From positions 1-60,995 of the forward strand of contig JAFTAP010000082.1 of assembly GCA_017455525.1 (NCBI GenBank): a stretch of 60,995 bases of DNA. Direction: 5' to 3'. Positions within the stretch are counted from its first letter, which is position 1. Every line of letters begins with the position of its first letter. This document shows positions 45,183 through 53,632 of the stretch, one piece after another. Under the pieces are notes generated by a model. It ran no database searches. It was not told where the DNA came from and saw only the letters and a program-made list of their open reading frames with translations. A program made the position numbers and the translations under genes. This DNA is from Lachnospiraceae bacterium. GTDB taxonomy: Bacteria > Bacillota > Clostridia > Lachnospirales > Lachnospiraceae.

Positions 45183-45735
45183 CTATCCTCCGACTGACAC
45201 GTACTTTTTCGCTACTGCGCCTTTATCATCCAATACAAAGACATATGATCCGCCATCGTCGGTAAACAGGCACTCCGTAGGAACCCTCAATACCCCGTCA
45301 GCCTTCTCCAGATCCAGAGTGACATCCGCATCCAGTCCGACTATGAGATCTTCGTCCGTGTCTATCTTTATCTCTATGCTTGCCTTGGCCTTGCCGGAGG
45401 AATCATTTTCGGCAGACTGATTGATCTTTGAAACCTTTCCGGTATATTTCTGGTTTCCGATCTTTATTTCCGCCTCCTGCCCCTCCTTTACGGAAGCAAT
45501 GTCATATTTTGACACCATCATCCTGACTATATAGCTATCATCGGACTGCATCTCACAGATGGGCACTCCCTTTTCAACATAAGCGCCTATATCTACAAGA
45601 CAGTTTGTTATTATACCGTCTGTAGGAGCTACTGTTCCGCTCTCAGCCCTTGCAGGCTCCTTTTCTGCCTTGGTAAGCGTGATCTTGCTGCGCTCCACCT
45701 GCTGCTGATCCGAAACGATCTCCTTGTAAGCCGGC
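45183..45735 (-). pseudogene. Truncated efflux membrane-fusion protein (HlyD/RND adaptor type)
   Basis: The readable part encodes a fragment of a periplasmic-adaptor-like protein: coiled-coil end (SDQQQVERSKITLTKAEKEP), lipoyl half-motif (GTVAPTDGIITNCLVDIGAY), and beta-barrel domain (VSKYDIASVKEGQEAEIKIG). The normal N-terminus with membrane helix and first lipoyl half is missing, and the C-terminus stops early after KKYVSVGG. Upstream, the frame runs into out-of-frame hsdM sequence near 45735. No transporter gene for it is nearby. I read it as the remnant of a larger ABC-type efflux locus. Confidence 0.75.
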
Positions 45736-45876
45736 AAGATACTTTGCTTCCTTATCCGATAGGAACTTGTAGAATATGAACCCCAGTATATAATCCTTGT
45801 ATTCATTCGCTTCGATCTTAGACCGCATCTTATTAGCGGATTCCCATACCTTCGCTGCAAGCTGCTGTTTATTCAT
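45736..45876 (-). pseudogene. N-terminal fragment of a type I restriction-modification methyltransferase (hsdM)
   Basis: The first about 47 codons (MNKQQLAAKVWESANKMR, then YKDYILGFIFYKFLSDKE) are a typical HsdM N-terminus with its own ribosome site (AGGAG). They then break off into sequence of the efflux-protein fragment in another frame. The methyltransferase catalytic part, hsdS and hsdR are all absent. It marks a deletion or recombination junction. Confidence 0.75.
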
Positions 45877-45918
45877 TCAATTGCTCCTGTTCTTATGATT
45901 TACCTCAAAGCGGATGTT

Positions 45919-46332
45919 TTATGCTAAAAGAGATTCATGCAATTCATTAAGATTCTCGATCGCAAGCTCTGGTGACAGGCAATGAAGGCCCGTATATGAT
46001 TTCACGAGGACATGCATAGGAGCGCACTCTATGATTTCTAATGCACAGGTACCGTATGTCATATGCCAGTACATGAAAAGATACCCCACCCAGTGCATGA
46101 ATTCTGATTCGAGCGGTTCGCCCTTTTTTAGAGATATATCTTCCTCGATAACGCTCATCACATAGGTTTCTCCAAGCCATATATTCGTATTGCTGCGGTT
46201 AAAGATTATCTCGTTGCCGAGTCTTGAAGTCATCAGCGAATCAGTGAAATCATACGAGTCGTACCCCTTAATGACGGACAATTCAAAAAGCTTCGCACAC
46301 ATTCGGCAATAATGCAGATCCGGATTATGCAT
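45919..46332 (-). CDS. Probable antitoxin/partner of the ADP-ribosyltransferase-like protein
   Basis: The 137-residue soluble protein has a mixed alpha/beta look, with TSRLGNEIIF and EFMHWVGYLFMYWHMTYG as its most distinctive segments. I do not recognise a named family. Its start overlaps the end of the upstream gene by 8 bases, so the two are translated together, as in toxin-antitoxin pairs. In many gut Firmicutes DUF3990-type proteins come in short cassettes with small partner proteins. The antitoxin role is inferred from that coupling only. Confidence 0.6.
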   Translation of the reverse strand: MHNPDLHYCRMCAKLFELSVIKGYDSYDFTDSLMTSRLGNEIIFNRSNTNIWLGETYVMSVIEEDISLKKGEPLESEFMHWVGYLFMYWHMTYGTCALEIIECAPMHVLVKSYTGLHCLSPELAIENLNELHESLLA

Positions 46333-46969
46333 TCCATTCCTCCATCAGCTCGTCATAATATTTCACGCCTGATGCCCGTCTGTATCTGGTCCGAAGCTGA
46401 CTTATGATACCTGACATCTCATTCTTTCTTGTCTCATTCTGCGCTGTGGCACTACGTACCTCTGCATCCGTCAGAGTCCTGTCTGAGATGATATGTATCC
46501 TGCTGCATGCCGACTCTGTCTTAAACACATATTGCCTGCCAAGCCTCGCCCGCATGAGCCCGTCTATCAATGCCCTGTCGCATATCGTACCGTCAAAGAA
46601 TTCGTCAATAAGCTCGTAAATCTTATCATTGGCAATAAGACCTGATATCAAGTCATAATCTGCATCATATGATGCGTATCTCTTGCAGAGTTCCCCATAG
46701 GATTCATAAGACTGCCTCATGCGGTGATATCCGATATACAGTGCCCAGTCTATCTGTGATTCGTAATTCTCTCCGAATTCAAGTTTTCTAAGACCGTCAA
46801 GCTCACATTCCAGCTCATAGAAGCGGCTTCCTCTCCACGCTGCAATAAGTCCTATCGGCTGCTCCTTCATATCCCCCGTATAGAATCCAGTCCCGAAATC
46901 ACATATGCTCCTGCTTTCAGGACGTATATTTCCTTTTATCCCTTTTTTTGAGCCATGATATAAAAGCAT
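46325..46969 (-). CDS. DUF3990-type ADP-ribosyltransferase-fold protein, probable toxin
   Basis: The 214-residue protein begins MLLYHGSKKGIKGNIRPES and continues with DFGTGFYTGDMKEQP, the pattern of DUF3990 proteins, which carry an ADP-ribosyltransferase fold (strand-1 YHGS segment and the GFY(T/L) segment of the NAD pocket). A helical C-terminal part (about 95-214) may be specific to this subgroup. No signal peptide is present. It overlaps its partner by 8 bases and sits behind ilvB in a small accessory island with other remnants. Toxicity and target are not known from sequence. Confidence 0.7.
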   Translation of the reverse strand: MLLYHGSKKGIKGNIRPESRSICDFGTGFYTGDMKEQPIGLIAAWRGSRFYELECELDGLRKLEFGENYESQIDWALYIGYHRMRQSYESYGELCKRYASYDADYDLISGLIANDKIYELIDEFFDGTICDRALIDGLMRARLGRQYVFKTESACSRIHIISDRTLTDAEVRSATAQNETRKNEMSGIISQLRTRYRRASGVKYYDELMEEWNA

Positions 46970-46998
46970 GTCCGTCCTTATGTCTGCTATGGAATTTT

Positions 46999-48675
46999 TT
47001 ATAAATCGCTCTCGTCAAATGCGTCTGCTATGGCGCCTCCGGGGTTTACCATCGGGAAGACCTTGTCGTCCTCGTGGATCACGGCATCTATGAGTACCGG
47101 CGTATCCTTTGACGCAAGCGCCTCTTTAAGCACCCTGTCAACCTCGTCCGTGCTCTTAATGCGGTACGCCTTACAGCCCATTGCCTCTGCCGCCTTGCAG
47201 TAGTCAGTCTCGTCCTCTATCACGGTATTGGAGTATCTCTGTCCGTAGAATAAGGTCTGCCACTGACGGACCATGCCGAGCACCCGGTTATCTATCACTA
47301 TCTCCACTATCGGGAGGTGGTTTCTGCTTGCGGTCATAAGCTCATTCATATTCATGCGGAAGCAGCCGTCGCCCGCAATATTCACGCAGATACGGTCGGG
47401 ATTTGCGACCTTCGCCCCTATGCAGGCTCCCAAGCCGTAGCCCATAGTGCCAAGCCCGCCCGATGTAAGGAACTGTCTCGGTGACTTGAACTTATAAAAC
47501 TGCGCCGTCCACATCTGATGCTGCCCTACATCAGTTGACACTATGGCATCAGAACCGGTCAGCGCATCCAGCCTCTCTATAAGATACTGACAGGTGAGCC
47601 GGTCCTTAGGATAAGTCATAGGGAAGTCCTTCTTATAGCCTTGTATCGTCTTCATCCATTCGTCATGCTTCTTCTCATCAAGCATCGGAATAAGATCCTT
47701 CAGAACATCTTTCATATCTCCGACTATATGTGCATCAGTCGCAACGTTCTTATTTATCTCCGCATCGTCTATATCGATATGGATTATATTAGCCTCACTT
47801 GCGAAAGTATTCACATTACCCGTAACCCTGTCGGAAAATCTTGCGCCAAGCGTAAGGAGCATATCGCAGCCGCTTACTCCCTTATTTGAAGCCTTCGTGC
47901 CGTGCATACCGATCATGCCCGTATAATGAGGGTCTGTCGCATCGACGACGCCCTTTCCGAGAAGCGAGTCGCAGGCAGGGGAATCTATCTTATTCATAAG
48001 CTCCCTCACCTCATCGGAAGCTCCTGATATAACCGCGCCTCCGCCTACATACAGATAAGGTCTCTTGGAAGCGTTTATCATATCCGCAACCTTCTTAAGA
48101 TCTTCTTTCGTGTAATGATCGAACTTATTCCTGTCGGGTATCTCCGGTTTCTTTGAAGTAAATTCGCACTTATCCGCTGTAGCGTTCTTCGTTATATCCA
48201 CGACCACAGGACCGGGACGACCGGAACGGGCGATCTTAAAGGCACGGCGAAGCGTGTCCGCAAGGTCTGCCACATCCTTTACGATAAAGCCATGCTTAGT
48301 AATAGGCATCGTGATACCTACGATATCGACCTCCTGAAACGTGTCCTTGCCGAGCAGATTTATTCCCACATTTGCGGTGATCGCAACAATCGGCACTGAA
48401 TCCATATATGCCGTAGCTATGCCCGTGACAAGATTTGTAGCGCCGGGTCCCGATGTAGCCATGCAGACTCCGACCCTGCCTGTACTCCTCGCATATCCGT
48501 CAGCCGCATGGCTCGCTCCCTGCTCATGGGAAACCAGCACATGTCGTATCTCATCACTGTGCTTATAAAGTTCATCGTAAATATTGAGGATGGCTCCGCC
48601 CGGATACCCGAATATAGTATCCACGCCCTCTTCCTTCATAACCTCGACTACAATCTCCGAACCGTTAAGTAACAT
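46999..48675 (-). CDS. ilvB: Acetolactate synthase, catalytic subunit
   Basis: A thiamine-diphosphate enzyme condensing pyruvate (or pyruvate and 2-oxobutyrate), first common step of branched-chain amino-acid synthesis. The 558 residues show the activating glutamate in VSHEQGASHAADGYAR, the FAD-domain segment GMIGMHGTKASN, and the thiamine motif beginning NIAGDGCFRMNMNEL. Start MLLNGSEIVVEVMKEEGVDT is standard. It follows ilvD by 11 bases. The regulatory subunit gene (ilvN/ilvH) is not adjacent, so it must be elsewhere or dispensable. Confidence 0.95.
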   Translation of the reverse strand: MLLNGSEIVVEVMKEEGVDTIFGYPGGAILNIYDELYKHSDEIRHVLVSHEQGASHAADGYARSTGRVGVCMATSGPGATNLVTGIATAYMDSVPIVAITANVGINLLGKDTFQEVDIVGITMPITKHGFIVKDVADLADTLRRAFKIARSGRPGPVVVDITKNATADKCEFTSKKPEIPDRNKFDHYTKEDLKKVADMINASKRPYLYVGGGAVISGASDEVRELMNKIDSPACDSLLGKGVVDATDPHYTGMIGMHGTKASNKGVSGCDMLLTLGARFSDRVTGNVNTFASEANIIHIDIDDAEINKNVATDAHIVGDMKDVLKDLIPMLDEKKHDEWMKTIQGYKKDFPMTYPKDRLTCQYLIERLDALTGSDAIVSTDVGQHQMWTAQFYKFKSPRQFLTSGGLGTMGYGLGACIGAKVANPDRICVNIAGDGCFRMNMNELMTASRNHLPIVEIVIDNRVLGMVRQWQTLFYGQRYSNTVIEDETDYCKAAEAMGCKAYRIKSTDEVDRVLKEALASKDTPVLIDAVIHEDDKVFPMVNPGGAIADAFDESDL

Positions 48676-48686
48676 GATCCTACCTC

Positions 48687-50348
48687 TTAAATCTCCAATA
48701 TAGCTCCCCTGTTTCCACTTGTTACCATCTTCTCATATCTTGCAAGATAGCCGTCCGTGACCTTTGCAGGCTTAGGCTGCCACTTCTTCTTACGCTCGGC
48801 AAGCACTTCATCCGATACATCTACATCAAGCTTGTTTGCCGGAATATCGATCTTTATTATATCGCCCTCCTCGATCAAGGCGATCGGACCGCCTACCGCA
48901 GCCTCAGGCGATACATGCCCGATCGATGCTCCCCTTGAAGCTCCGGAAAATCTTCCATCCGTAATAAGCGCGACAGACGCTCCAAGTCCCATGCCGGCAA
49001 TCGCAGAGGTAGGATTAAGCATCTCCCTCATTCCCGGACCGCCTTTAGGTCCTTCATATCTTATAACGACCACATCTCCCGCATTTATCTTTCCGTCATA
49101 GATAGCTTTTATAGCGTCTTCCTCACAGTCAAACACCCTCGCAGGCCCCTCATGCTTCATCATTTCGGGAGCAACCGCCGAACGCTTGACTATACCGGTA
49201 TCGGGAGCGATATTTCCCTTTAGCACCGCTATACCGCCCTCATTCATGAAGGGATTGTCTATAGGTCTTATAACCTCGGTATCACGATTCTTCACATTCG
49301 CTATATTTTCACCAACCGTATGCCCTGTCACGGTCATGCAGTCAAGATTCAATAAATTCTTCTTTGAAAGCTCGTTCATTACGGCATACACACCACCCGC
49401 CTCATTCAGGTCTTCCATATAAGTATGCCCCGCAGGAGCAAGGTGGCAGAGATTAGGCGTCCTGTCAGATACCTCGTTCGCTATCTCCATATTAAGCTCT
49501 ATGCCTGCCTCATGCGCTATGGCAGGAAGATGAAGCATAGTATTAGTGGAACAGCCAAGAGCCATATCGACGGTAAGCGCATTCATGAAGGCTTCCTTTG
49601 TCATGATATCCCTAGGTCTTATATTCTTCTCAAGCATCTCCATGACAGCATAGCCCGCCATCTTCGCAAGACGGAGCCTCTCGGAATAAACGGCGGGTAT
49701 CGTGCCGTTGCCTCTAAGCCCCATGCCGATCGCTTCCGTAAGGCAGTTCATTGAATTAGCCGTGTACATGCCGGAGCATGAGCCACAGGTAGGGCAGGTA
49801 TGCTCGTCATAATATCTTAGCTCTTCTTCGTCTATAGTACCCGCTTTCTTGGCTCCCACAGCCTCGAACATGGATGATAACGAGGTCTTCTTGCCATGCA
49901 CATGCCCTGCAAGCATAGGTCCGCCGGACACGAATACCGTAGGCACGTTTACCCTGGCCGCAGCCATTAAAAGCCCCGGCACGTTCTTATCACAGTTAGG
50001 TACCATGACCAACGCATCAAACTGATGAGCCCTCGCCATGCACTCCGTAGAATCAGCAATAAGGTCGCGCGTCACCAGCGAATATTTCATGCCGATATGC
50101 CCCATTGCTATTCCGTCGCATACGGCTATGGCAGGGAATACAACCGGCATCCCGCCGGCCTCTGCCACGCCAAGCTTCACGGCATCGACAATCTTATCTA
50201 TATTCATATGCCCCGGCACTATCTCATTATATGAGCTTACTATGCCTATCATGGGTTTTCTCATCTCATCCTTCGTGAAGCCTAAAGCATTGAATAGGCT
50301 CCTGTGCGGCGCATGCTCGTCGCCAAGCTTTACATTATCGCTTAACAT
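48687..50348 (-). CDS. ilvD: Dihydroxy-acid dehydratase
   Basis: It dehydrates dihydroxy-isovalerate and dihydroxy-methylvalerate to the 2-oxo acids of valine and isoleucine. The 553 residues keep the iron-sulfur cysteines ([31 protein letters not shown]), the magnesium-binding segments and the C-terminal [27 protein letters not shown] precedes the ATG. The 221-base gap to leuB holds the leader peptide and pairing elements described separately, so it may be controlled on its own within the leuB-ilvD-ilvB unit. Confidence 0.96.
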   Translation of the reverse strand: MLSDNVKLGDEHAPHRSLFNALGFTKDEMRKPMIGIVSSYNEIVPGHMNIDKIVDAVKLGVAEAGGMPVVFPAIAVCDGIAMGHIGMKYSLVTRDLIADSTECMARAHQFDALVMVPNCDKNVPGLLMAAARVNVPTVFVSGGPMLAGHVHGKKTSLSSMFEAVGAKKAGTIDEEELRYYDEHTCPTCGSCSGMYTANSMNCLTEAIGMGLRGNGTIPAVYSERLRLAKMAGYAVMEMLEKNIRPRDIMTKEAFMNALTVDMALGCSTNTMLHLPAIAHEAGIELNMEIANEVSDRTPNLCHLAPAGHTYMEDLNEAGGVYAVMNELSKKNLLNLDCMTVTGHTVGENIANVKNRDTEVIRPIDNPFMNEGGIAVLKGNIAPDTGIVKRSAVAPEMMKHEGPARVFDCEEDAIKAIYDGKINAGDVVVIRYEGPKGGPGMREMLNPTSAIAGMGLGASVALITDGRFSGASRGASIGHVSPEAAVGGPIALIEEGDIIKIDIPANKLDVDVSDEVLAERKKKWQPKPAKVTDGYLARYEKMVTSGNRGAILEI

Positions 50349-50407
50349 ACAACTCTCCTTTCTTCCCGTCCGGCATATACTTTATATTATTTTTTTCAAG
50401 CATCGCC

Positions 50408-50567
50408 ATGCCTCATCTGAACTAATCATCACGCATTACTATGCTTCAATAAAAATGTCAATAAATTTCCATTTTTATTTCAGCAAGTAATTGCGGATGA
50501 TGGATTTCATCTGAGGCATAAACGGCTCCAAATTGCTTGCAAAAAACAATACAAAGCATATGCCTCA
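50408..50567 (-). promoter_or_regulatory. Leader with three mutually pairing segments before ilvD
   Basis: Segment A (TGAGGCATA, 50559-50567) begins two bases after the leuB stop. Segment A' (TATGCCTCA, 50512-50520) is its perfect complement and contains the leader-peptide start codon. Segment A'' (TGAGGCAT, 50408-50415) repeats A and can compete for A'. A separate inverted repeat (AATAAAAATG/CATTTTTATT, 50448-50479) covers the leader stop codon. A TTGACA (50456-50461) suggests a promoter between A' and A'', but its -10 is poor. No T-box sequence and no U-run terminator is visible. Confidence 0.5.
50475..50519 (-). CDS. Putative leader peptide of ilvD (14 aa)
   Basis: The short frame encodes MPQMKSIIRNYLLK, with two consecutive isoleucines and two consecutive leucines, preceded by GGAG 6 bases before the ATG. 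Ribosome position on it would decide whether segment A' is free to pair with A or A''. Codon runs for the pathway end products are the hallmark of attenuator leader peptides, but four hydrophobic codons of fourteen could be chance. Confidence 0.4.
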   Translation of the reverse strand: MPQMKSIIRNYLLK

Positions 50568-50569
50568 CA

Positions 50570-51652
50570 CTATAGTTTACCTGCAATTAAATTTCCCATC
50601 TCATCGGTATTAACTTTCGTACAGCCATCTGACATTATATCCCCTGTCCTGTAACCATCCTTCAGCACCTGCTTCACGGCTGCGTCTATAGCATCCGACG
50701 CCTCGTCCTGATCGAGACTGTAGCGGAGCATCATCGAAGCGGAAAGTATAGTAGCTATGGGATTGGCAACATTCTTTCCGGCTATATCAGGCGCAGATCC
50801 GCCGGACGGCTCATAAAGTCCGAACTTCGTATCATTAAGAGAAGCACTTGGAAGCATGCCTATAGAGCCTGTTATCATGGCAGCCTCATCGGAAAGTATG
50901 TCTCCGAACATATTCTCCGTAAGTATCACATCGAACTGGGCAGGATCTTTTACAAGCTGCATTGCGGCATTATCAACCAGCATCGTGTCATAGTCCACAT
51001 CGGGATAGCTCTCCGCAACCTTCGCAGTCACCTTCCTCCAAAGTCTGGAGGAATCAAGGACATTCGCCTTATCAACGAGCGTTACCTTCCTATTCCGCTT
51101 CATTGCGATATCAAAGGCTTTTATAGCAGCCCGCCTTATCTCGACCTCATCATAAGAGAGCGTATCTACAGCCGTCTCTATGCCGTGAGAATTCTTCGTG
51201 TACCTCTCCCCGAAATATAGACCGCCCGTAAGCTCACGCACGATGATCATGTCAAAGCCCTTATCCGCCGTAACCTCGGAAAGAGGGCAGGCTCCTTTAA
51301 GCTCGTCGTACAGCATTGAAGGCCTTAGATTAGCAAATAGATTAAGCTCCTTCCTTATAGCAAGAAGCCCTGCCTCCGGTCTTTTAGAAGGCTCCAGCTT
51401 ATACCAGGAAGACGTCTTAGCATCTCCGCCGATGGAACCCATAAGCACGGCATCGGAAGCCTTCGCAGCATCTATAGCCTCGTCTGTCAGTGGAACTCCG
51501 TACTTATCTATGGAGCAGCCGCCCATATCTATGTCAGTATATTTTAAGGTAAAGCCATATTTACCGGATACCGCATCAAGTACCTTGACCGCCTCATTCA
51601 CGATCTCAGGACCTATGCCGTCACCCCTTATAACGCCAATCTTATATTCCAT
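50570..51652 (-). CDS. leuB: 3-isopropylmalate dehydrogenase
   Basis: An NAD enzyme of leucine synthesis that oxidises and decarboxylates 3-isopropylmalate. The 360 residues show IGVIRGDGIGPEIV at the N-terminus, the substrate-binding arginines in LNLFANLRPS, RELTGGLYFGER, catalytic Tyr/Lys/Asp segments (VDKANVLDSSRLWR; VDNAAMQLVKDPAQFDVILT) and GSAPDIAGKNVANPIATILS. The start lies 7 bases after the stop of a 46-codon frame and has only a weak ribosome site, suggesting coupling to it. leuA, leuC and leuD are not in the window. Confidence 0.96.
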   Translation of the reverse strand: MEYKIGVIRGDGIGPEIVNEAVKVLDAVSGKYGFTLKYTDIDMGGCSIDKYGVPLTDEAIDAAKASDAVLMGSIGGDAKTSSWYKLEPSKRPEAGLLAIRKELNLFANLRPSMLYDELKGACPLSEVTADKGFDMIIVRELTGGLYFGERYTKNSHGIETAVDTLSYDEVEIRRAAIKAFDIAMKRNRKVTLVDKANVLDSSRLWRKVTAKVAESYPDVDYDTMLVDNAAMQLVKDPAQFDVILTENMFGDILSDEAAMITGSIGMLPSASLNDTKFGLYEPSGGSAPDIAGKNVANPIATILSASMMLRYSLDQDEASDAIDAAVKQVLKDGYRTGDIMSDGCTKVNTDEMGNLIAGKL

Positions 51653-51659
51653 ATCTGCA

Positions 51660-51800
51660 CTAATCCTTATTCACATCCATTCTGTCAATCACTTCGATTA
51701 TCTCATCTGTGCTGTATTTTACCTTATCAGCATTGGAAAATCTCAATCGTAATTCATACAGAGTTGCCATTATCACATCTTGCCTTTCTATATCCCCCAT
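51660..51800 (-). CDS. Small 46-residue frame upstream of leuB
   Basis: Reads MGDIERQDVIMATLYELRLR and then a charged helical segment (STDEIIEVIDRM) ending DVNKD. A shorter version could start at the inner Met (MATLYELR), which has AGGCAAG nine bases before it. It ends 7 bases before the leuB ATG, whose own ribosome site (AAGGA) lies in the last codons of this frame. It begins 9 bases after yajC. I do not recognise it; it may be a small protein or simply a translational coupler for leuB. Confidence 0.4.
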   Translation of the reverse strand: MGDIERQDVIMATLYELRLRFSNADKVKYSTDEIIEVIDRMDVNKD

Positions 51801-51809
51801 TACGATACT

Positions 51810-52151
51810 TTACTTTTTCTTGTCGGTCTCTGTGGTTGTCTCCTCCGGCTTCTCTATCTGCGCGATAGCCTCCTTCTTCATGGGTATACGGCAGTTCTTA
51901 TTATTACCGAACTCCACGATGACCGTATCGTCAGTCACGTCTATGACCATGCCATAGAACCCGCCTGTCGTGCATACGCTGTCACCTACCTCTAAGGATG
52001 CAAGCATATCCTTCATCCTGCTCTGCTCCTTCTTCTGAGGACGGATCATGATAAAATAAAGGAAAGCGACGATCGCCACGATATAAACCACCGTCACGAC
52101 AACGCCTCCCGTTCCGTTAGCCATAGCTCCGCTTGTAAGTAAGATATTCAT
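51810..52151 (-). CDS. yajC: Preprotein translocase accessory subunit YajC
   Basis: The 113-residue protein has one N-terminal transmembrane helix (about 16-38, VVVTVVYIVAIVAFLYFIMI) directly followed by RPQKKEQSRMKDMLASLEVG, the YajC signature, then a small beta domain (VCTTGGFYGMVIDV) and an acidic/basic tail. It binds SecDF-SecYEG. AAGGAGG precedes the ATG. Its neighbour tgt (341 bases upstream on the same strand) is a common genomic partner, here split by a plus-strand small gene. Confidence 0.92.
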   Translation of the reverse strand: MNILLTSGAMANGTGGVVVTVVYIVAIVAFLYFIMIRPQKKEQSRMKDMLASLEVGDSVCTTGGFYGMVIDVTDDTVIVEFGNNKNCRIPMKKEAIAQIEKPEETTTETDKKK

Positions 52152-52221
52152 AATTCCATAAGACCTCCTTGATTTCTCGTAAACATCACAAGATTATAGC
52201 ATACATTATTCAATAATTAAA

Positions 52222-52250
52222 TTGGCAAATATTTACATTTGAATTATAAT
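52222..52250 (+). promoter_or_regulatory. Promoter of the 63-residue plus-strand gene
   Basis: TTGGCA, a 17-base spacer and a perfect TATAAT lie just 21 bases before the ATG, so the transcript has a very short leader. Confidence 0.75.
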
Positions 52251-52271
52251 ATGTAATAGGAGGTGAGGATT

Positions 52272-52463
52272 ATGGCTAACGGTTTAGAGATTACAAGAGA
52301 TTCATTAAATGATTTCATGAAAATACAACGATACATGCTTCTTGCAAAAGAAGAAAATGCAACAAAAACATACGAGGAATTAAAAGAAGAATATCTTTTC
52401 CTCAAAGCCTTACTCATGACAGCAGGCGTAAATCTTACAGACATCGATAAGATAAAAGAATAA
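52272..52463 (+). CDS. Small soluble protein, 63 aa, unknown function
   Basis: The start MANGLEITRDSLNDFMKIQR follows a perfect AGGAGGTG site; a GTG nine bases upstream overlaps that site and is rejected. The protein is helical and charged (KEENATKTYEELKEEYLFLK) with an amphipathic C-terminal half, and has no Cys or membrane segment. It is the only plus-strand gene in a long minus-strand stretch, inserted between tgt and yajC, with its own strong promoter and a shared terminator. I do not recognise the family. A regulatory or adaptor role is possible. Confidence 0.7.
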   Translation: MANGLEITRDSLNDFMKIQRYMLLAKEENATKTYEELKEEYLFLKALLMTAGVNLTDIDKIKE

Positions 52464-52473
52464 AACAGAAATT

Positions 52474-52509
52474 AAGAAACTTCGCCGTATCATTACAGCG
52501 GAGTTTCTT
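52474..52509. terminator. Shared bidirectional hairpin between the small gene and tgt
   Basis: AAGAAACT pairs with AGTTTCTT, extended by CGC/GCG, around a 12-base loop. It lies just after the small plus-strand gene and overlaps the last codons of tgt on the minus strand. U-rich sequence follows on the minus strand (AATTTCTGTTTTATT). Confidence 0.6.
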
Positions 52510-53632
52510 CGTACTCTGAAATAAATTCATCATGGAAGCTCTGATATCTTCCCTCATCTATCGCTTCCCTGATCTCTTCCATGAGATGATTATAGAAATA
52601 TAGATTATGAAGCACGCATAGCCTGAGTCCCAGCATCTCTCCGGCTTTTATCAAATGCCTTATATACGCCCTGCTGTATGTCCTGCAGGCAGGGCAGTTG
52701 CAGCCCCCCTCGATCGGACGCATATCCTCGGCGTACTTCGCATTCTTTATATTGAATTTCCCGTGATGCGTATATAGCTGTCCGTGCCTTGCATTCCTTG
52801 AAGGATATACGCAGTCAAAGAAATCAACGCCCCTGTATACCGCCTCCACTATATTAACGGGCGTTCCTACGCCCATGAGATATACGGGCTTATCCTCCGG
52901 CAGATGCGGCACGGTGATGTCCAATATATGGTACATCTCCTCGTGAGTCTCACCGACCGCAAGCCCTCCTATAGCATAGCCGTCAAGGTCAAGCTCAGTT
53001 ATATATTCCGCATTTTCTATCCTGACATCGTCAAAGACCGCCCCCTGATTTATCCCGAAAAGCATCTGCTCCTTATTGATGGTATCAGACAGCGAGTTAA
53101 GCCTGTCAAGCTCCGTCTTGCACCGTACAAGCCATCTCTGGGTCCTGTGTACGGAATCTATGACATAGTCCCTCTCTGACCTTGCATCGGGACATTCATC
53201 GAAAGCCATCGCTATGGTAGAGCCAAGATTTGACTGTATCCTTATGCTCTCCTCCGGTCCCATGAAAATCTTATGACCGTCTATATGCGAAGCAAAGGTC
53301 ACGCCCTCTTCCTTTATTTTACGGAGCGTCGCAAGCGAGAATACCTGAAATCCTCCGGAATCAGTAAGTATCGGCCTGTCCCATACCATGAACTTATGAA
53401 GACCGCCGAGCCTTTTTATTACCTCATCCCCGGTGCGAACATGCAAGTGGTAGGTGTTGGAAAGCTCTATCTGACACCCTATATCCTTAAGATCTTCCGT
53501 AGATACCGCACCCTTTATCGCCCCAACGGTTCCGACATTCATAAAAACAGGCGTCTCCACGGTGCCATGTACCGTCTCAAGACGCCCTCTTCTTGCTCTT
53601 CCGTCCTTTTTGATTAAAGTATATTTATTCAT
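52493..53632 (-). CDS. tgt: Queuine tRNA-ribosyltransferase (tRNA-guanine transglycosylase)
   Basis: The enzyme swaps the wobble guanine of GUN tRNAs for preQ1. From ATG 53632 it has 379 residues. The nucleophile/acid segments are present (LTDSGGFQVFSL with catalytic Asp; GVDFFDCVYPSRNARHG with the second Asp), as is the zinc site CNCPACRTYSRAYIRHL plus LHNLYFYNHL. A TTG two codons upstream is in frame, but the ATG overlaps the VanY stop by 8 bases in a normal coupling arrangement. Confidence 0.96.
   Translation of the reverse strand: MNKYTLIKKDGRARRGRLETVHGTVETPVFMNVGTVGAIKGAVSTEDLKDIGCQIELSNTYHLHVRTGDEVIKRLGGLHKFMVWDRPILTDSGGFQVFSLATLRKIKEEGVTFASHIDGHKIFMGPEESIRIQSNLGSTIAMAFDECPDARSERDYVIDSVHRTQRWLVRCKTELDRLNSLSDTINKEQMLFGINQGAVFDDVRIENAEYITELDLDGYAIGGLAVGETHEEMYHILDITVPHLPEDKPVYLMGVGTPVNIVEAVYRGVDFFDCVYPSRNARHGQLYTHHGKFNIKNAKYAEDMRPIEGGCNCPACRTYSRAYIRHLIKAGEMLGLRLCVLHNLYFYNHLMEEIREAIDEGRYQSFHDEFISEYEETPL

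Noticed and set aside
50349-50569. T-box leader for branched-chain amino acids
   Set aside because: No AGGGTGG-type antiterminator sequence and no U-run terminator hairpin; the leader-peptide interpretation was kept at low confidence instead.
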